Assembly: GCF_963924675.1 (NCBI RefSeq)
Contig: NC_089222.1
Span: 113,475,316 to 113,539,315, forward strand
DNA length: 64,000 bases
Direction: 5' to 3'
Source: Phocoena phocoena
Taxonomy: Eukaryota > Chordata > Mammalia > Artiodactyla > Phocoenidae
The notes beneath the pieces are model-generated. The model was given only the letters and a program-made list of their open reading frames with translations, searched no databases and was not told where the DNA came from. The number at the start of each line of letters is the position of its first letter. The stretch's first letter is position 1. This document shows positions 11,331 through 25,009 of the stretch, in pieces. Position numbers and translations under genes: made by a program.

Positions 11331-13689
11331 TATTTATATATGAAAATTAAGAACAAATATGGAACACACAGATGATCTTTAAATTCTGCCAATACGTTTC
11401 AGTACTTTGTACACTTTTTTTGTACTTTTGATATTATGACCAACTTAAGAAACTTAACCATATATAAATTATATTTCCATTTAAGTTCAACTTCTTTTTT
11501 AATTCTAAGTATATTTTGGTTGTTTTAAAATTAACCATAAGTTTCTGTTAGAAATAAATACCATTGTTTTATGGACCAACTCAATACAACATGAACATTA
11601 CCCATGTAAACTATTTCTAAGCATGAACTGTGTAAATTTGTCAAACTCTGGATGAGTTCAAGCTTTTATAAATTATCCTATTTCTATATTTTCAAAGAAA
11701 GAACTTAGTAAAAAAGGCTTCCATGTAAATTTTATCTGAGATTCTTATTTGTTTCAGGGAGTCTCTACGATATTTTTTAGTCTCTCTCACAGCTAGAGTG
11801 CCTTTATTCTATGTAGAAGATTTCTATTTAAAGGAGTATTTATTTCTGCCACATTTTCCTTGATTCCCTTATTGTAATATTCCATTACATTCATAACAAA
11901 CTCAAACACACTGTATTTAACCGTTTTTAAAAAAATAATTTATGCAGTTAATTACCTATCACCAGGAAAGCATGAGTTACAGGTGCTAAGTCTTAAACAG
12001 TATACATATATCAGTATCCCATTTCTATACTGTCAATATATTGACTATTTTAATTCCATATGCCTGCCTCATTGTTAACTAGAAGTCACCCTCCCACCAC
12101 AGTGTATGTACGCATGATATGAAATGAAGCATAGAAAGCTAATTAAATAATCTGAGTGAGCCAGTTTGTTGTCAAAACCAAACTACTTAATTGAAGCAGT
12201 TATATTAGTTCTTCTTGTGTTTTGCTCCTTGTGAGTTTTAGAATCAATATAGTTGGAAATATTTCAATAAATTGCTACCAAATACACTCTAGGGATTTGA
12301 GCCCTAACTAATTTTTTTACATTTTCTATAGCCTTTTAATCTATTCTTTATATTTATCTGACTGGACTAAGTAGCCATATGTGGTTTTCTGTCCTGATTC
12401 TAGCCAAACCACTTCAATTTAAATGGTGAGGCCTGTACGTGCCCTGTGCTTCATAAGTCTTTACTGAAAAATGTCAGTGTTCACCTAAAAGGTCGGCTTA
12501 TTAAGTGAATGTGTGCCAAACATGTTTTCTGCTTTTGTCAAAAAATAGAGGTCAGCAGATCACTTTGATAGTTTAGCTGTGGCAGGTTCTACAGTGGAGT
12601 TTATAACGTTATCCGTGATCAGTGCCTTAGAGGTGAAGGGTATAGTGTTAGTTGATAGACTGTTTTGGATATGACCATGAATCATCAGTTAACTGTTATA
12701 TGTGTCTGAATTACAGCTTGAAATACTATTTTGTTGTATGGATAGAAGTTTTTGCTTAAGATCCTGCTGCCCATTCTCATATGAAGAACCATTAACGATA
12801 CTTCTCTTTATTTTACTATATTTCTGACAGGCTTAAATCTATTTTATGTACTGATGTGAAGTGTAAAAGGCATATATTTGTGAAAATTGCCTAAACCAGC
12901 TGAGTGTGAATTATGACTTATTTTAAATTATCTGACTACAGGTAAACCATAGTTTATGAAACTATCCTATATCTTTCCTTATAGCATCTCTATTGGTAAG
13001 AATGTGGATTGTTATCCTGCCTGATGAAGCAACATTTTCTAAAACTTTTTTACTCAAAATCCTGCTCATAATTTGGTTACCTTCTTCAGTGTGTTATTGG
13101 TTAAAAAAAACACAAAAAAACTGGTTGTATCTTCTGGAATATAAAGCTATATATATGAAAATTTACTCTCTTTGAACACTTTATATTTTGAGAGAATTTC
13201 TAGTCTAAATCTCACACAGTGGAAGAGATAAAATGTACAAAAACACAAACTCAGGTGGACAAAACTGTAAAACAAACATTTATTTTCTCTAACTCAAGCA
13301 CTATCTGGTTAAAACTTAAAAGAGTTTCTTTTGATTAAATTCAGGAAAAGTCATTCTTTCTTTCAAAATTGTTGATGGTTTCTCACTAATTTGGTATGTT
13401 ATTAGATCAACCAGGAATTTTTTTTCTTCCTCTTCTCTTTTTCTTCTACTAGGTGTGATAGGGATTAGAGTCTCTGTATATAATACTGTAATTGTACAAA
13501 AGGTGTCTATTCCCTCATCATGGAATTTGTTCACAGCGTATTCACCATTGGTCTGTGGTTGTTAATATCTACAGCATTCTCTTTGAAGCTGAAGTGCCCA
13601 AGGCTGATCCATGCCACACAAATTATACAACTCGGAGTCTCTTTTTTATCCTAAAGAGAAAGCTTCTAGGCTACCAAGTGACTCTGTTA
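11331..13689. other. Unique AT-rich sequence
   Basis: About 2.4 kb with no recognised repeat or gene. The part from 12370 to 12720 is a little less AT-rich. Open frames here are short and featureless. Confidence 0.45.
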
Positions 13690-13691
13690 CT

Positions 13692-13729
<38 letters not shown>

Positions 13730-13762
13730 GTATCTATATTTAATATATGTAAATATATAAAA
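13690..13762. repeat. (CA)/(TA) microsatellite
   Basis: A short CACACACA run passes into about 14 TA units and then decays into ATATATGTAT-like sequence. Confidence 0.9.
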
Positions 13763-14090
13763 TTCAATTTACTACTTTGATTTCTCTGGTTTGCTTATTT
13801 GTGTGTTTGTTTTTGGATTGAGGTGGGGTGTTGGTCTTTCCCTTGGGTGATGAATGTCCTCTAATGTAAGGAAAGCCATTGATTCATTAAAGGAAAATAG
13901 AGTCTTAATATAGTAAGATTTATTATATTTTTGAAAAAATATATTTGAGATGTTGCTTGGAATCTTTTCACATTTTTATTTCACTGGCTATTTTTCGCTT
14001 CACAGAGATTTCATTCTAATCTAGTCAATAATCTTAATATTAATTCAGAGAACTATTGAGTTAAACAACAAAAAAAAACAACATCCTTTA

Positions 14091-14572
14091 AAAGGGTGTT
14101 TTTACAACCCAAGTGTCAATCAACTGATGGATAACAAAATATGGTATATACACACAGTGGGATTTATTAAGCCAAAAAAGGAATGGCATTTTGTTATATG
14201 CTATAACATGGATGAACCTTGAAAACGTTAGGTTTAGTGAAATAAGCCAGACATAGAAGGATAAATATTGTAGATTCCACTTGCAAGAGGTACCTAGAAT
14301 AGGCAAATTCATAGAGACAGAAAATAGAATAGAGGTTACTAAGGGCTGGTGGGAGGGAAAATGGGGTTGTTATTGTTTGATGGTTATAGAGTTTTTGTTG
14401 AGGATGATGAAAAAGTTTTGGTTATAGACAGTGGTGATGGTTACACAACACTGTGACTGTATTTAATGCCACTGAACTGCGTATTTATAAATGGTTAAAA
14501 TAAATATTTATGTATATTTTACCACAATAAAAAAAGAGGAATAACTGAAAAAAAAAAAAAAGGGTGTTTTTA
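14091..14572 (+). mobile_element. 5'-truncated L1 with target duplication
   Basis: A 454-base L1 3' end (14105-14558) in sense orientation. It opens with ACAACCCAAGTGTCAATCAA, contains CATGGATGAACCTTGAAAAC and AGAATAGGCAAATTCATAGA, then TGGTGATGGTTACACAACAC, and ends in CACAATAAAAAAAG and a pure A tail. A 14-bp duplication AAAGGGTGTTTTTA flanks it (14091-14104 and 14559-14572). It belongs to an older L1M-type lineage than the L1 at 33.75 kb. It contains only the ORF2 tail and 3'UTR. Confidence 0.93.
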
Positions 14573-16257
14573 GTATGGAAAGCTATCCTTTTCCATTGAA
14601 AGGGTCATGCTTCCCAAATGGTGGAACCCAGTTTGACCTCAGCATTTAATTTTGAACAATATCCTACACATAGAAAGTCAATTCAAATTTTCTTCATACT
14701 AAAACTTACAGTAAAGCAGAAAATAAGGTCTTGCAAATATTCTGTATTTAAGATTTTTATCATAACTTATGCATTTAAAAGAAAGGTTTATTAATATCAC
14801 CTACTTGGTCACAATCCATTATGTCATAATAGCATCAGTCAATTTGGCAGCAATCAAAACAACTAGCTGTGTTCATTCTGAAGGTTTTATAGAAATAACT
14901 CTTGGTCATAACTAAGATCAACAAGAGCTAAAAGGCAATAGGCCATAATTCCTAATGTACAACATTTTTCTCCTTATGGAAAGTATGAGTTCTTTTCAAT
15001 TGCCAGATAAGAACTTTTTCATGAAGGAATATATTTTTTAAACATAAAAATAAGTGATTTTAAGGAAATTGGAAAATTTTACTTGAAAGTTAATTTTACA
15101 TAAGGATTGAAAATACAAATCAAGCTAATAGTCTAAGAAGTTTCAAAACATGACATAATGGCAGTGATTGCTTCATTATGACATCATTGATAAAAATCTC
15201 TGATATCTTTATGAATCCAGCTGTCTTGATTATATCAAATTACCTCTGTAACAAATAGGGCCTACATTAAAAAAAATAGTTATCTTGTTTCACTAAAAAT
15301 GTTCAAAAGTAAAAAATTTTCACGTCTTTCAAGTGGTCTTAAGATTTTTAAAATGATGTTCAGAGTTAGTGCTTCAAGCTGCATTAGTGTCCCTTAAGAC
15401 AACCCTTTTACAACCCAAATCCTTGTGAATTCTTTTTACTCAAATATCCAAAATCTCAAAGAACATTGTTTAGTTATAATATATAATAACATTTTAATCT
15501 CAGGAAGCAATTACTTTAGCAACAAACTAGATTAGAACAAAACAGTGTTCGTTGGATTCCCAGTATATCATTTTGAATTTGCTGTAATGTGGAAAGAGAT
15601 GGTATAGTATCTTTTGAGAAAGAATACTTCATGGACATTTTTAAGAAATGGAATACTGTATTAAAATATTTTAAGTTTTATAAAGGTATATAGATTTTCA
15701 TTCTGTGGTATATTGATGTGAAATAGAAAATCAAGAGAGCTAGGTGACATATGTCATTTACCAGCCTGACATATAATCTGCTAACTGGCAGAATAAAAAG
15801 GATTTGTAATAAACATGGATATTTCATGATTTTTATATCATTTTAGGACAGTTTGGTTAAACATTTAGTAATAGTATTATTAGAATTATAATATTTGAGA
15901 ACATAAACACAGTTAATTTATTACCTTACTCAGTGGTGACTTTGTCACCAAGTTAATATAAGTAACTGACAATTTTTTTTAATTCACGTATTTAAAATTA
16001 AAGACAATGGAGTCACAGGGATGAAGGTGACATAAAAACCAGATGAGAGAAGGAAAATGAATGCTGATAAACTGGTAATAAATAAAGAAATGAGAGAAGT
16101 CTAGTTATATCACAGGGAAATGTGGTACAATAGAAGTTAGTCAAATGCTAAATTGTTCTTGCTTTAAATTTATTAGATTGACCACTAAAACAAAAACGAG
16201 TTTTTGCTTTTCAATTCCTAGCCAGATTTTATAAATTGTCTGAACTAGTCATTCTCA
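14573..16257. other. Unique AT-rich sequence
   Basis: No gene or clear repeat. A perfect short inverted repeat TGGTGAC-TTT-GTCACCA lies at 15934-15950 and could form a small hairpin; no function is implied. Confidence 0.45.
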
Positions 16258-18700
16258 GAGAAGATTCACAATCAATACTATACTAGTTGTGAGAGTGACA
16301 TCCTTGTCTTCTTCCTTATTGTAGAGAAAAAGCTTCAACTTTTCACCATTGGGGATGATGTTAGATGTGGGTTTGTCCTAAATGGCCTTTATTATGTTGA
16401 GATATGTTCCTTCTAAACCAACTCTGATGAGTGTTTTATTATGAATGGATGTTAAATTTTGTCAAATGCTTTCTCTGCATCTATTGAAATGATTGTGTGA
16501 TTTTTATCCTTCATTTTGTTATTATGTTATATCACATGATTGATTTGCAGATATTGAACCATCCTTGCATCCCTGGAATAAATTCTACTTGATTATGGTG
16601 TATGACCCTATTTCTATATTGTTGAATTCTGTTTGCTCATATTTTGTTGAGGATTTTTACGTGTATATTTATCAAAGATACTGGCCTGTAATTTTCTTTT
16701 TTGTAGTTTCTTTGTCTGGTTTTGGTATTAATGTAATTATGGCCTTGTAGAATAAATTAGGGAGTGTTCCCTCCTCTTCAATTTTTGGGGATAGTTTGAG
16801 AAGGACAGGTATTAGCTCTTCTTTTTATGTTTGGCAGAATTTCCCTGTAAAGCTGACTGGTCCTGGACTTTTGTTTGCTGGGAGGTCTTTTGTTTGTTTG
16901 TTGTTTTGTTTTTTTGTTTTTTTTACAGATTCTATTTCACTACTAGTGATTAGTCTGTTCAGATTTTCTACTTCTCCCTGATTCAGTCTTGGAAGATTGT
17001 ATATTTCTAGAAATTTATTCATTTCTTCTATATTGTCCAATTTGTTGGCATATAACTGTTCATACTAGTCTCTTATGATTTTATGTATCTCTGTGATATC
17101 TGTTGTTATTTCTCCTCATTCATATCTCTATTTATTTGAGCCCTATATCTTTTTTTCTTGATGAACCTGGCTAAAGGCTTTGAATCTTTGTTTGTCTTTT
17201 CAAAAATCCAGCTCTTGGATTTATTGATCTTTTCTTTTCTTTTTTTTTTTTTTTTGGTCTCTTATTTATTTCTGATCTTTATTATATTGTTCATTCTGCT
17301 GAGTTTGGGCTTTGTTTGTTCTTCTTTCTCTAATTCCTTTATATTGTAGGTTAAGTTATTTATTTGAGATTTTCTTGTTTCTTGACGTAGGCCTGTATCT
17401 CTATAAATTTCCCTATTTGAATTGCTTTTGCTGCATCCCATAGATTTTGGAAAGTTTTTTTCCATTTCCATTTGTCTTGAGTATTTTCTGATTTCTTCTT
17501 TAATTACTTCATTGACCCATTGGTTTTTCAGTAGCATATTGTTTATTCTCTACGTATTTTTCCCTTATTTTTTCCCTGTGATTGATTTCTAGTTTTATAT
17601 CATTTTTGTCATAAAAAAATGCTTGATATAATTTCTGTCCTTTCAATTTGTTGAAACATGTTTTGTGACCTAGCATGTGATCTATCCTGGAAAACGTTCC
17701 ATGTGTACTTAAAAAGAATGTGCGTTCTGCTGTTTTGGGATGGAATGTCCTGTACATATCTATTAAGTCAACAGTGCTAATATGTCATTTAGACTGCTAT
17801 TTTCTGATTTCCTGCCTGGATGATCTATCCACTGTAAATGGGGTGTTAAAATCCCCTACTATTTTTCTGTCATTGTCATTTTTTTCCCTTTATGTTTGTT
17901 AATATTTGCTTTATTTAGGTGCTACTAATGTAGGTGCATATATGTTAACAAATGCTATATTCTCTTCCTGTATTGCTCCCTTTGTCACTATATAATGCCC
18001 TTCTTTGTCTTTTGTTATAGTTTTTTTTTTTTTTAGATGTTGGGTGTAGGAGTTTATTAATTTATTTTTGCTGTGTTGGGTCTTTGTTTCTGTGTGAGGG
18101 CTTTCTCTAGTTGTGGCAAGCGGGGGCCACTCTTCATCGCGGTGCGTGGGCCTCTCACTATCGCGGCCTCTCTTGTTGTGGAGCACAGGCTCCAGACGCG
18201 CAGGCTCAGTAGTTGTGGCTCACGGGCCTAGTTGCTCCGTGGCATGTGGGATCCTCCCAGACCAGGACTCGAACCTGTGTCCCCTGTATTAGCAGGCAGA
18301 TTCTCAACCACTGCACCACCAGGGAAGCCCCTTGTTATAGATTTTGTTTTAAAGTCTATTTTGTCTTATGTGCACATTGCTACCCCTGCTTTCTTGTCAT
18401 TTTCATTTGCATGAAATACCCTTTTCCACCCCCTCACTTTCAGTCTATGTGTGTTTTTAGTTCTGAAGTGGGTCTCTTGTAAGCAGCATGTGGATGAGTC
18501 TTGTTTTTTTTTAAAATCCAATAAGCCACCTTATTTTTTAATTGGAGCATTTAGTCTATTGACATTTAAACAGGTATGTATTTATTGCCATTTTTTTACT
18601 TGTTTTCTTGCTGTTTTTGTAGTTCTTTTCTGTTCTTTTCTTCTTTTACTTTCTTCCCTGTAGTTTGATGACTTTCTTTAGTTCTATGCTTGTGTTCTTT
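16258..18700 (-). pseudogene. Decayed L1 ORF2 (endonuclease to reverse transcriptase)
   Basis: ORF2 encodes the L1 endonuclease and reverse transcriptase. Readable minus-strand pieces include an endonuclease segment at 17509-17757 with SRIDHMLGHK (the conserved DH pair), a piece at 17262-17537, and a linker piece at 16825-17040 with [14 protein letters not shown]. The endonuclease part is also interrupted by the SINE at 18021-18331. The pieces are in different frames and separated by stops, so no product is possible. Confidence 0.85.
18012..18340 (-). mobile_element. CHR-type SINE, long form, inserted in L1
   Basis: Antisense SINE body about 18021-18331: T run (the A tail), CTGTGTTGGGTCTTTG, GGCTCAGTAGTTGTGG, the complement of the B box in ACTCGAACCTGTGTCCCC, and the head complement CCACCAGGGAAGCCC. 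The 9-bp duplication TTGTTATAG flanks it at 18012-18020 and 18332-18340. L1 sequence continues on both sides, so the SINE landed after this L1 was in place. Confidence 0.95.
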
Positions 18701-18799
18701 TCTCTCTAGTTTTTGTGTATCTATTGTAGGTTTTTGATTTGTGGTTAACATAGCAGTCATATATGTTGCCCTATACTTCGTATACTTATTTTAAACAGG

Positions 18800-19850
18800 T
18801 AGTCATTTAAGTTCAAATACATTCTAAAAGATCTTCACTTTTTACTTCCCGCCCCCATATTTTGTGTTTTTGATGTCATATTTTACATTTACTTGTTTTT
18901 CCCTTCACTGTTTATTGTAGTTAGAGTTGATTTTTGTCTTTTAATATTCATACTAGTTTATTTACTTGGTTGATCCACAGCCTTTTCTCTATATTTGCCT
19001 TTATTAGTGGGGTTTTCCTTTCCAATAAATACTTACTTTTTGTTGGAGCTTTTACTTTTCCACTTAGAGAAGACCCTTTAACATTTCTTTTCAGGTCAGT
19101 TTAGTATTGATGAACTCTTAGTTTTTGCTTGTCTGAGAAGTTCTTTTATCTCTTCTTCAATTTTGAATGATAATCTTGTTGAGTAGAGTATCCTAGGTTG
19201 TAGGTTTTCCCCTTCCAGTACTTTAAGTATATCATGCCACTTCCTTCTGGCCAGCAATGTTTCTGCAGAAAAATTGGCTGATAGCTTTATGGGGGGTTCC
19301 CTTGTATGTGACTATTTGCTTTTCTTTTGCTGCCTTTCAAATTCTCTCTTTATCTTTAACTTTTGCCGTTTTAATTTTTGGTGTGGGTATCATTGGTTTC
19401 ATCTTGTTTGGGACTCTCTGTGATTCCTGCACTTGGTTATCTGTTTCCTTCTTCAAGTTCAGGAAGTTTTATGCCATAATTTCATCAAATACCTTCTAGA
19501 CCCCTTTACCTCTCTCTTATCCTTCTGGGACCCCTATAATACAAATGTTGGTATGCTTGGTGTTCTTTCAGAGGTCCCTTAAACAGTTCTTATTTTTTCA
19601 ATTTGTTTTTCTTTTTGCTGCATGGTTGGGTGATTTGTATTATTCTGTCTTTCAGATCACTTATGGATTCTTCTATATCACCTAATCTGCTGTTAATTCC
19701 TTCTAGTGTGTTTTTCATTTCACTTATTGTATTCTTCAGTCCTGGGTTTGTTTGTTTTTTTTTTTACATTCTTTCTAGTTTCTTGTTAAAATTTTCACTG
19801 TGTTCATCTGTTCTTTTCCCTAGTTTAGTTTAGTTACCTATCCCAGTCTT
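18800..19850 (-). pseudogene. Decayed L1 ORF1
   Basis: The complement follows L1 ORF1, an RNA-binding nucleic acid chaperone with an N-terminal coiled coil. It is collinear with the ORF1 of the younger L1 at 38.0-38.9 kb: the passage around 19380-19560 (TTCATCTTGTTTGGGACTCT, then GGGACCCCTATAATACAAAT) matches 38330-38490. Several stops and indels are present and no frame longer than about 80 codons survives. Confidence 0.75.
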
Positions 19851-20940
19851 GAGGGGTGTCTTCATGTGGGAGCTTTTCTGGGTAGTCTACCTGTGCCCAG
19901 TGGCTTTGGTGGGAGATCTGGATATGAAGTGAGCACTAGTCATGTCTTCCCCCAGGGTGTGCTACAGTTCTCAACTTAGTGGGAGGTGGGGCTGGAGAGG
20001 GAGGAGCTAGAGCCAGAGCCTGGTGTGAGCCAGGGCTTCTCCTATGCTCAGTGGCCAACAGGACCCTATGGGGGTGGGGTCGGATCCCAAGTTGCTGGAA
20101 CAGAAGCCCTGAGGGTCAGATCAAAGCTGGCTCTGTTCTCTCTAAGTGTGTGCTCTGTCCCCTCCCAGCATTTTCACCTTTGCTATAGGGGAGAGCCATG
20201 CTGGAGTGAGCACCCTTTGTAGACCAGGGCACTCACTGGGGTGGTCCAGGCATACCAGTCAGAGTTATGACTGCTCCAGATTTGCCCCCGCATTGAGCAC
20301 CAGTAACAGGTGCCCTCACCCTTGTTCAGATGCTCTGCTATGTCTGAGCTGACACAAATGTGCATTCTCCTTGGCAGCAGCAGCCTTTGCCCTAGAGGAG
20401 AGCTACACCACAGAGCAAAAGGGGCCTGTCTGGGTAATTGGTTTGGGCTGGAGTATGTGCTGGGGCATTCCCGAAACCACTCAGAGTTCCAGACCTGCTG
20501 CCCCTGTGAGCACCATTAATAGCTACTCTTGCCCATTTGGAGGCCATGTCTGATCCAGGTCATTTCTGTCCCCCACAACCGTGTACTCTACTTGGCTATG
20601 GCAGACTTCACCCTAGTTTTGCTGGTGTCAGACCCCAGGGAGGGGGCACCCAACATGTGGTTTGAAACACTCCCCAGGGAAGATTTCTGAGCCTGTGTAA
20701 TCCCTCCCCTTCCAGCAGTGCAGGTCCTAACTTGATCCCTTCTCTTCCCTCTCTACCTGATTCATTGTGGATCATTCTTATAGTCTTGGTTGTAGGAGAG
20801 TCTTTCGGACAGTCTCCAGTTTGTTTTCAGTGAGAATTGATCCACATGTAGATGTATTTGTATGTGTTCTTGGGGGGGAGAGGAGCTCCACATCCTCGTA
20901 TGCCGTCATCTTGATCTCCTCCCTGGACATCTTGAGGAGG

Positions 20941-21989
20941 ATATTTTAAATAAAATACCACAGCAAAACAAAGTACTAAATGTAATCTATAACAGTATAT
21001 GAAATCATATGTATCTCATACGAAATCCTTGACTTTATAAATACACACAAAGCTATTCTCGACCTATGCAGTATTTCACAACTGTAAAATGCTGAATATA
21101 GTCCTATAATATGGTTTTGTAATTATATTTTAATCCATATCCAGCATATTTACCACAATTATCTTTTAATCCTATCTTAATGAATGGAAACATAACTGAA
21201 GAGTAAAATATTCAAATTCATCATTTCTCATTATGTATCTCAATTTGAGATGTTATTTTAGAAAATCAAAGTAGTTGTAATATATATACAAAAATAATGG
21301 AAATACTTATTAAATTTATTGCGCTTCTATATTTCTTATATGACATAACACAGAGAGCATCTAATATTCTCCATTCAGGGATAGATATACAGTCTGTTGG
21401 TCAAGAATGCTTATCATTATGGCACCTTTAATCTTCAGAAATACTGCCTACAGTCCTGGAATGCATTGAATATTTATTCTTAGTTTTTGTTTCCGTAGAA
21501 AATTTTAGTGGAGAGTTAAAGGTATCAGGAGCAAAGGGGACATAACTGTCCATCACAGCACAGAGCTAGAGTATAACACACCCCAAGAATGCATGGAACA
21601 TACCTTCTCTTGTACAGTTTTGTTCAGGTATTGTAACCATAAAATGTGTACTCTGAGGGAGCTAGGAAAAAAATAGCTTCAAATGGTGGAGAAGAAATTA
21701 TGCCTTGTTATGGAAAAAAAAATTAAACCCAATCCTAGAAGATATGTTAGCTGGCATGAGATACTGAAGGATGTGCCTGTCAGTAAATGAAGAGGGAAAG
21801 ATGTAGACCAAGGCAGGCTTCCAAGAAGAACCAGCAAGGGAGAAACTGGGAGAAAAACAAGACTATCTCCTTCAGAGGGCTGGGGTCAGGGGGCCATCAT
21901 CAGTGCTCTAAAAAGTCATATAAAGTTCGGCTTCTCTCCAGGTTCTTCAGTTCTCAGCACAAAACATTTTCTGAACCACCAGCTAAATT
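20941..21989. other. Unique AT-rich sequence
   Basis: No gene or recognised repeat. The open frame at 21787-22086 has no recognisable domain. Confidence 0.45.
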
Positions 21990-22105
21990 TCATCTCTGTG
22001 AGAGATTGTGTGTGTATTTACACATCATTAATCCTGAATATCTAGGATTGGGACTGGCACACATAGGGCATGTAATTGTCTATTAAATGCATGAAGGAAT
22101 GAAAA
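21990..22105 (+). repeat. Possible MIR or L2 3' end
   Basis: The phrase GGGACTGGCACACATAGGGC followed by TAATTGTCTATTAAATGCAT and GAAGGAATGAA resembles the 3' end of MIR or L2 (GGCACATAGTAGG...AATGAATGAA). Divergence is high. Confidence 0.45.
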
Positions 22106-24740
22106 GGGTAAAAACTCTTGATGAAGAAACTCACTTGATACATTTAGAGGCCAGTGGAATCTGTGGCATGTATACACTGAGTATTATGTGGAGATAAAAT
22201 GGTGATAGTAGCATGTATGCGACTGACACAATCCAGCAAGTACTGATTATCTGCTAATTGTAAGACATGAGACATGATGCTTACTGATATAAAGATAAAT
22301 ATCTGCCCTCCATTGCTTACAGTCTAATTTAGAAGATACAGGTCATTGGAATTAAAAACGAAAAAACAAAAGCTACTAAGATGACATCATTGCCCCTAGG
22401 GATTTTCAGACTAATAGAGGAAAGAGATATGCAAATAAAATAACTGTAACTCATTATGATACCAGAGGCACATAGAGCAAACCTGCAATGTGATGAGTAT
22501 TTAAAAATTTTGTTCTGTGAATCAATACAACTTTCAACTTTTTGTAGAAATACAGAAAAGTAATTCAAAAGTATATCTAGAATGTTTAGCTTGAGCTATT
22601 GGTGGGTACTAGGACAAAGGGGAGGAGCAAGTTTGTAAGGAAGATATTGATTTTGAACCTATCTTAGGATATTTGAAGCCAATAGTATAAGACAATTGAC
22701 ACAGATTGAGAAAAGAAGAATACAAGAGCAGGATTCTGGAAAACAAAAACAGTGAAGGGGCCAACAAAGAAAGAAGTTGGAAGAGAACCAAGGAATAGAT
22801 GTTTTCTAGGACAGAACAGTCAACAATGTCATCATTTATAAAATGATACAACTAAGCAGACTATAGCAAATGCTCATAGGCTACTGCTAGGGAGGCATGA
22901 AAGAGGAAAGGTTGTGGATTAAGAAAACTCAGCGAACATGTAGTAGAATTGGTAATGGGCAGATGACAATATGAAAGCAAGACTAGGAAGAAAATGAGAG
23001 GAATTACCAGTTATAGAATGTTTTTAAATTTTTTAGGTGGGAAATCTGAGGCACCATTGTATATGTTCATATCAATAAAGATTTGCGAGCATTGCCTTCT
23101 GACAAGAATATAATCCAATAAATAAATTTTTTCCCATTATATCACAGCATTTTTCATGGAAAATACTACTGTAATAATTTTATTAATGACAGTGGTGTGG
23201 CTCTTTCCAGTGAGCAGTGTAACAATTATCAGAGTATGTTGTGGAGTAAATAAAATAGTAGAAAACCAGGAATTCAGGAAGTGATGCCCCACAATCTAAA
23301 ACAGAATTATGTCCACATTAGTGGAAATTATTTTTACAAAGAAAATCTCTGTATTTATTTGTTTCTACTTAGAATTATAGCTTCTAAGTTCTAGCATCAC
23401 ATTTTATTTGTTTGTCTTTTTCTTTCTAGTAGTCAGTGATAAGTACCACCTTATATGCCATGATGATTTTATATAGTAATTCCTTTGGTTCATCTTGCAG
23501 TTCTGCCAAAATGTCATGTTATTTTCTTGGACTCACAACTACCCTTCAGATGCTCCCACAGGACTGTAAATGACAATCTTTTAAAGACACTCATTTCTGC
23601 CACAGCTGTGTGGCAACTCCAAGGCACAGCTTTGTATACCTGTATTCCTATTGCTTGCCATTGTTCCAAGCGACCTTACTAGCTGAGCAAATTATGATGG
23701 TGTTGGGGCCCAGTGGGAATCTAAGAGGCTGAGGGGAAAGGCCAGGCAAGAAGAAATATCAGATGATGATGTTTATGAAGTCTCTTTCAAATGGCAGGTT
23801 TTTGATCCTATAATTCTTCTTATACCTAGATGAAGCCTCCTGAGTATTGATGGAGGCAGCTTCCTTTACAAGGTAGAAATTCCACTGGCACTAATTAAAA
23901 TAGTACTGAAGCTTCTCCTTCCCTCTCCTTTTGAGATTTGGGTTTTTTCAAAACAGGATTTTGATAGTCAAAGAAGGAAAGTTTAATGATATGATTAAAC
24001 AGGGATTGATTAAGACAGTCAAATTACCTATACTGGAGCAAAATTTGCAAGAGACTGAAAACATTTCGGAGGTTGCAAGTTGGCAAGAAAGACGTTGGAG
24101 ATCTCAATCCTGAAGAATTATCTCAAGTCCGTTTTGCTGCTTGCTTTGATCATTTTTCAATGTGAAGTTAAATCTTTCAAAGCTGCTAATTCTCATTCAA
24201 AGTGCAGAGGAGTTCCAAAGGATTTAAATCACATCTGTAAGTGTGTGTAATAGCATCCATGGTTATTTCACAGTAATTTAGAAGGCCACTTTCAGGATGA
24301 GTGACTCATTCTAAGTATTATCATAGAAAACCTGTTAAAAAAAAAAAAAAAAGACTGCTGTTTGCATTTTAAACTTCAGAGGCACTGCTCAGATTTTAAG
24401 TTTTCACAGAAGAGGATTGTTATGGTTAGGCATTGAAAGAGACAAAAAGAAAAAAATATAAACAAAGTACAGTGAAAAATGCAGTAAAAATCATTTCACG
24501 TTGTCTCTGTACTGGGGTATTTGCTACATTCCCTGCTGTTAACCAGCTGACGGCATCTAAGTTATTTTCAAAGACGAAATTTCAACATGTAAAATGAGAT
24601 AAAGAAGACACATTGCTTTGGAACAAGGAATTTTCTTGCAGGCAAAATAGGTATCTATGGCAATTTTAAATTAAAAAACTTAATTATTAAATTTTTTTAA
24701 TCTGTTAAATCTCTAAATGTACCCTTGTTTCTGTAAAAAT
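22106..24740. other. Unique AT-rich sequence
   Basis: About 2.6 kb without a supported gene or repeat. A pure A run of about 17 bases lies at 24337-24353. The part at 23485-23690 is GC-richer with one short open frame, but without splice or domain evidence. Confidence 0.45.
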
Positions 24741-24744
24741 GTAA

Positions 24745-24902
24745 AATATAAAAAGAAAAAAAGAAAGGGGAGAAAGGGAGGGAGGAATAAAGAATGAAGG
24801 AATACTGGTTGTTGAAGGAAAAAAGAAAAATACAGTGAAGGCTGAGAAGGAAAGAAACAGGAAGAAGGAGGCAGGGAAGAGAAAGAAAAGAGATAAGGAT
24901 AA
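24745..24902. repeat. Polypurine (GA-rich) tract
   Basis: Roughly 155 bases of almost only A and G on the plus strand (AAAGAAAGGGGAGAAAGGGA and similar), with a few interruptions. The 151-codon minus-strand open frame at 24705-25160 is mainly this tract read as a Phe/Ser/Leu-rich string and is an artefact. Polypurine tracts can form triplex DNA. Confidence 0.88.
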
Positions 24903-25009
24903 ATACAAAGAGTGACTGTTAAATTGAATGGGCAGAACTCTTGGATTGCAATTCAGTAAACACTTTAATAAGACTAACATAACCTGTAATATGGTAATCA
25001 AGCAGTATT

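Larger units (their letters stand above)
16258..20940 (-). mobile_element. Antisense L1 with intact 5' end but missing 3' end
   Basis: About 4.4 kb of L1 sequence plus an inserted SINE. Reading the minus strand from 20940: a 5' leader (TGACGGCATACGAGGATGTG, GAGCTCCTCTCCCCCCCAAG), a long 5'UTR to about 19850, decayed ORF1 (about 19850-18800), then ORF2 through endonuclease and into the reverse transcriptase domain. It stops abruptly at 16258, at the point matching about 35945 in the younger L1. The rest of ORF2, the 3'UTR and poly-A tail are absent. L1s normally lose the 5' end, so a later deletion or recombination probably removed the 3' part. Confidence 0.88.

Noticed and set aside
15934..15950. 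Perfect inverted repeat TGGTGAC-TTT-GTCACCA, considered as a hairpin or protein-binding site
   Set aside because: It is short and isolated. A match of this size is expected by chance in 64 kb.
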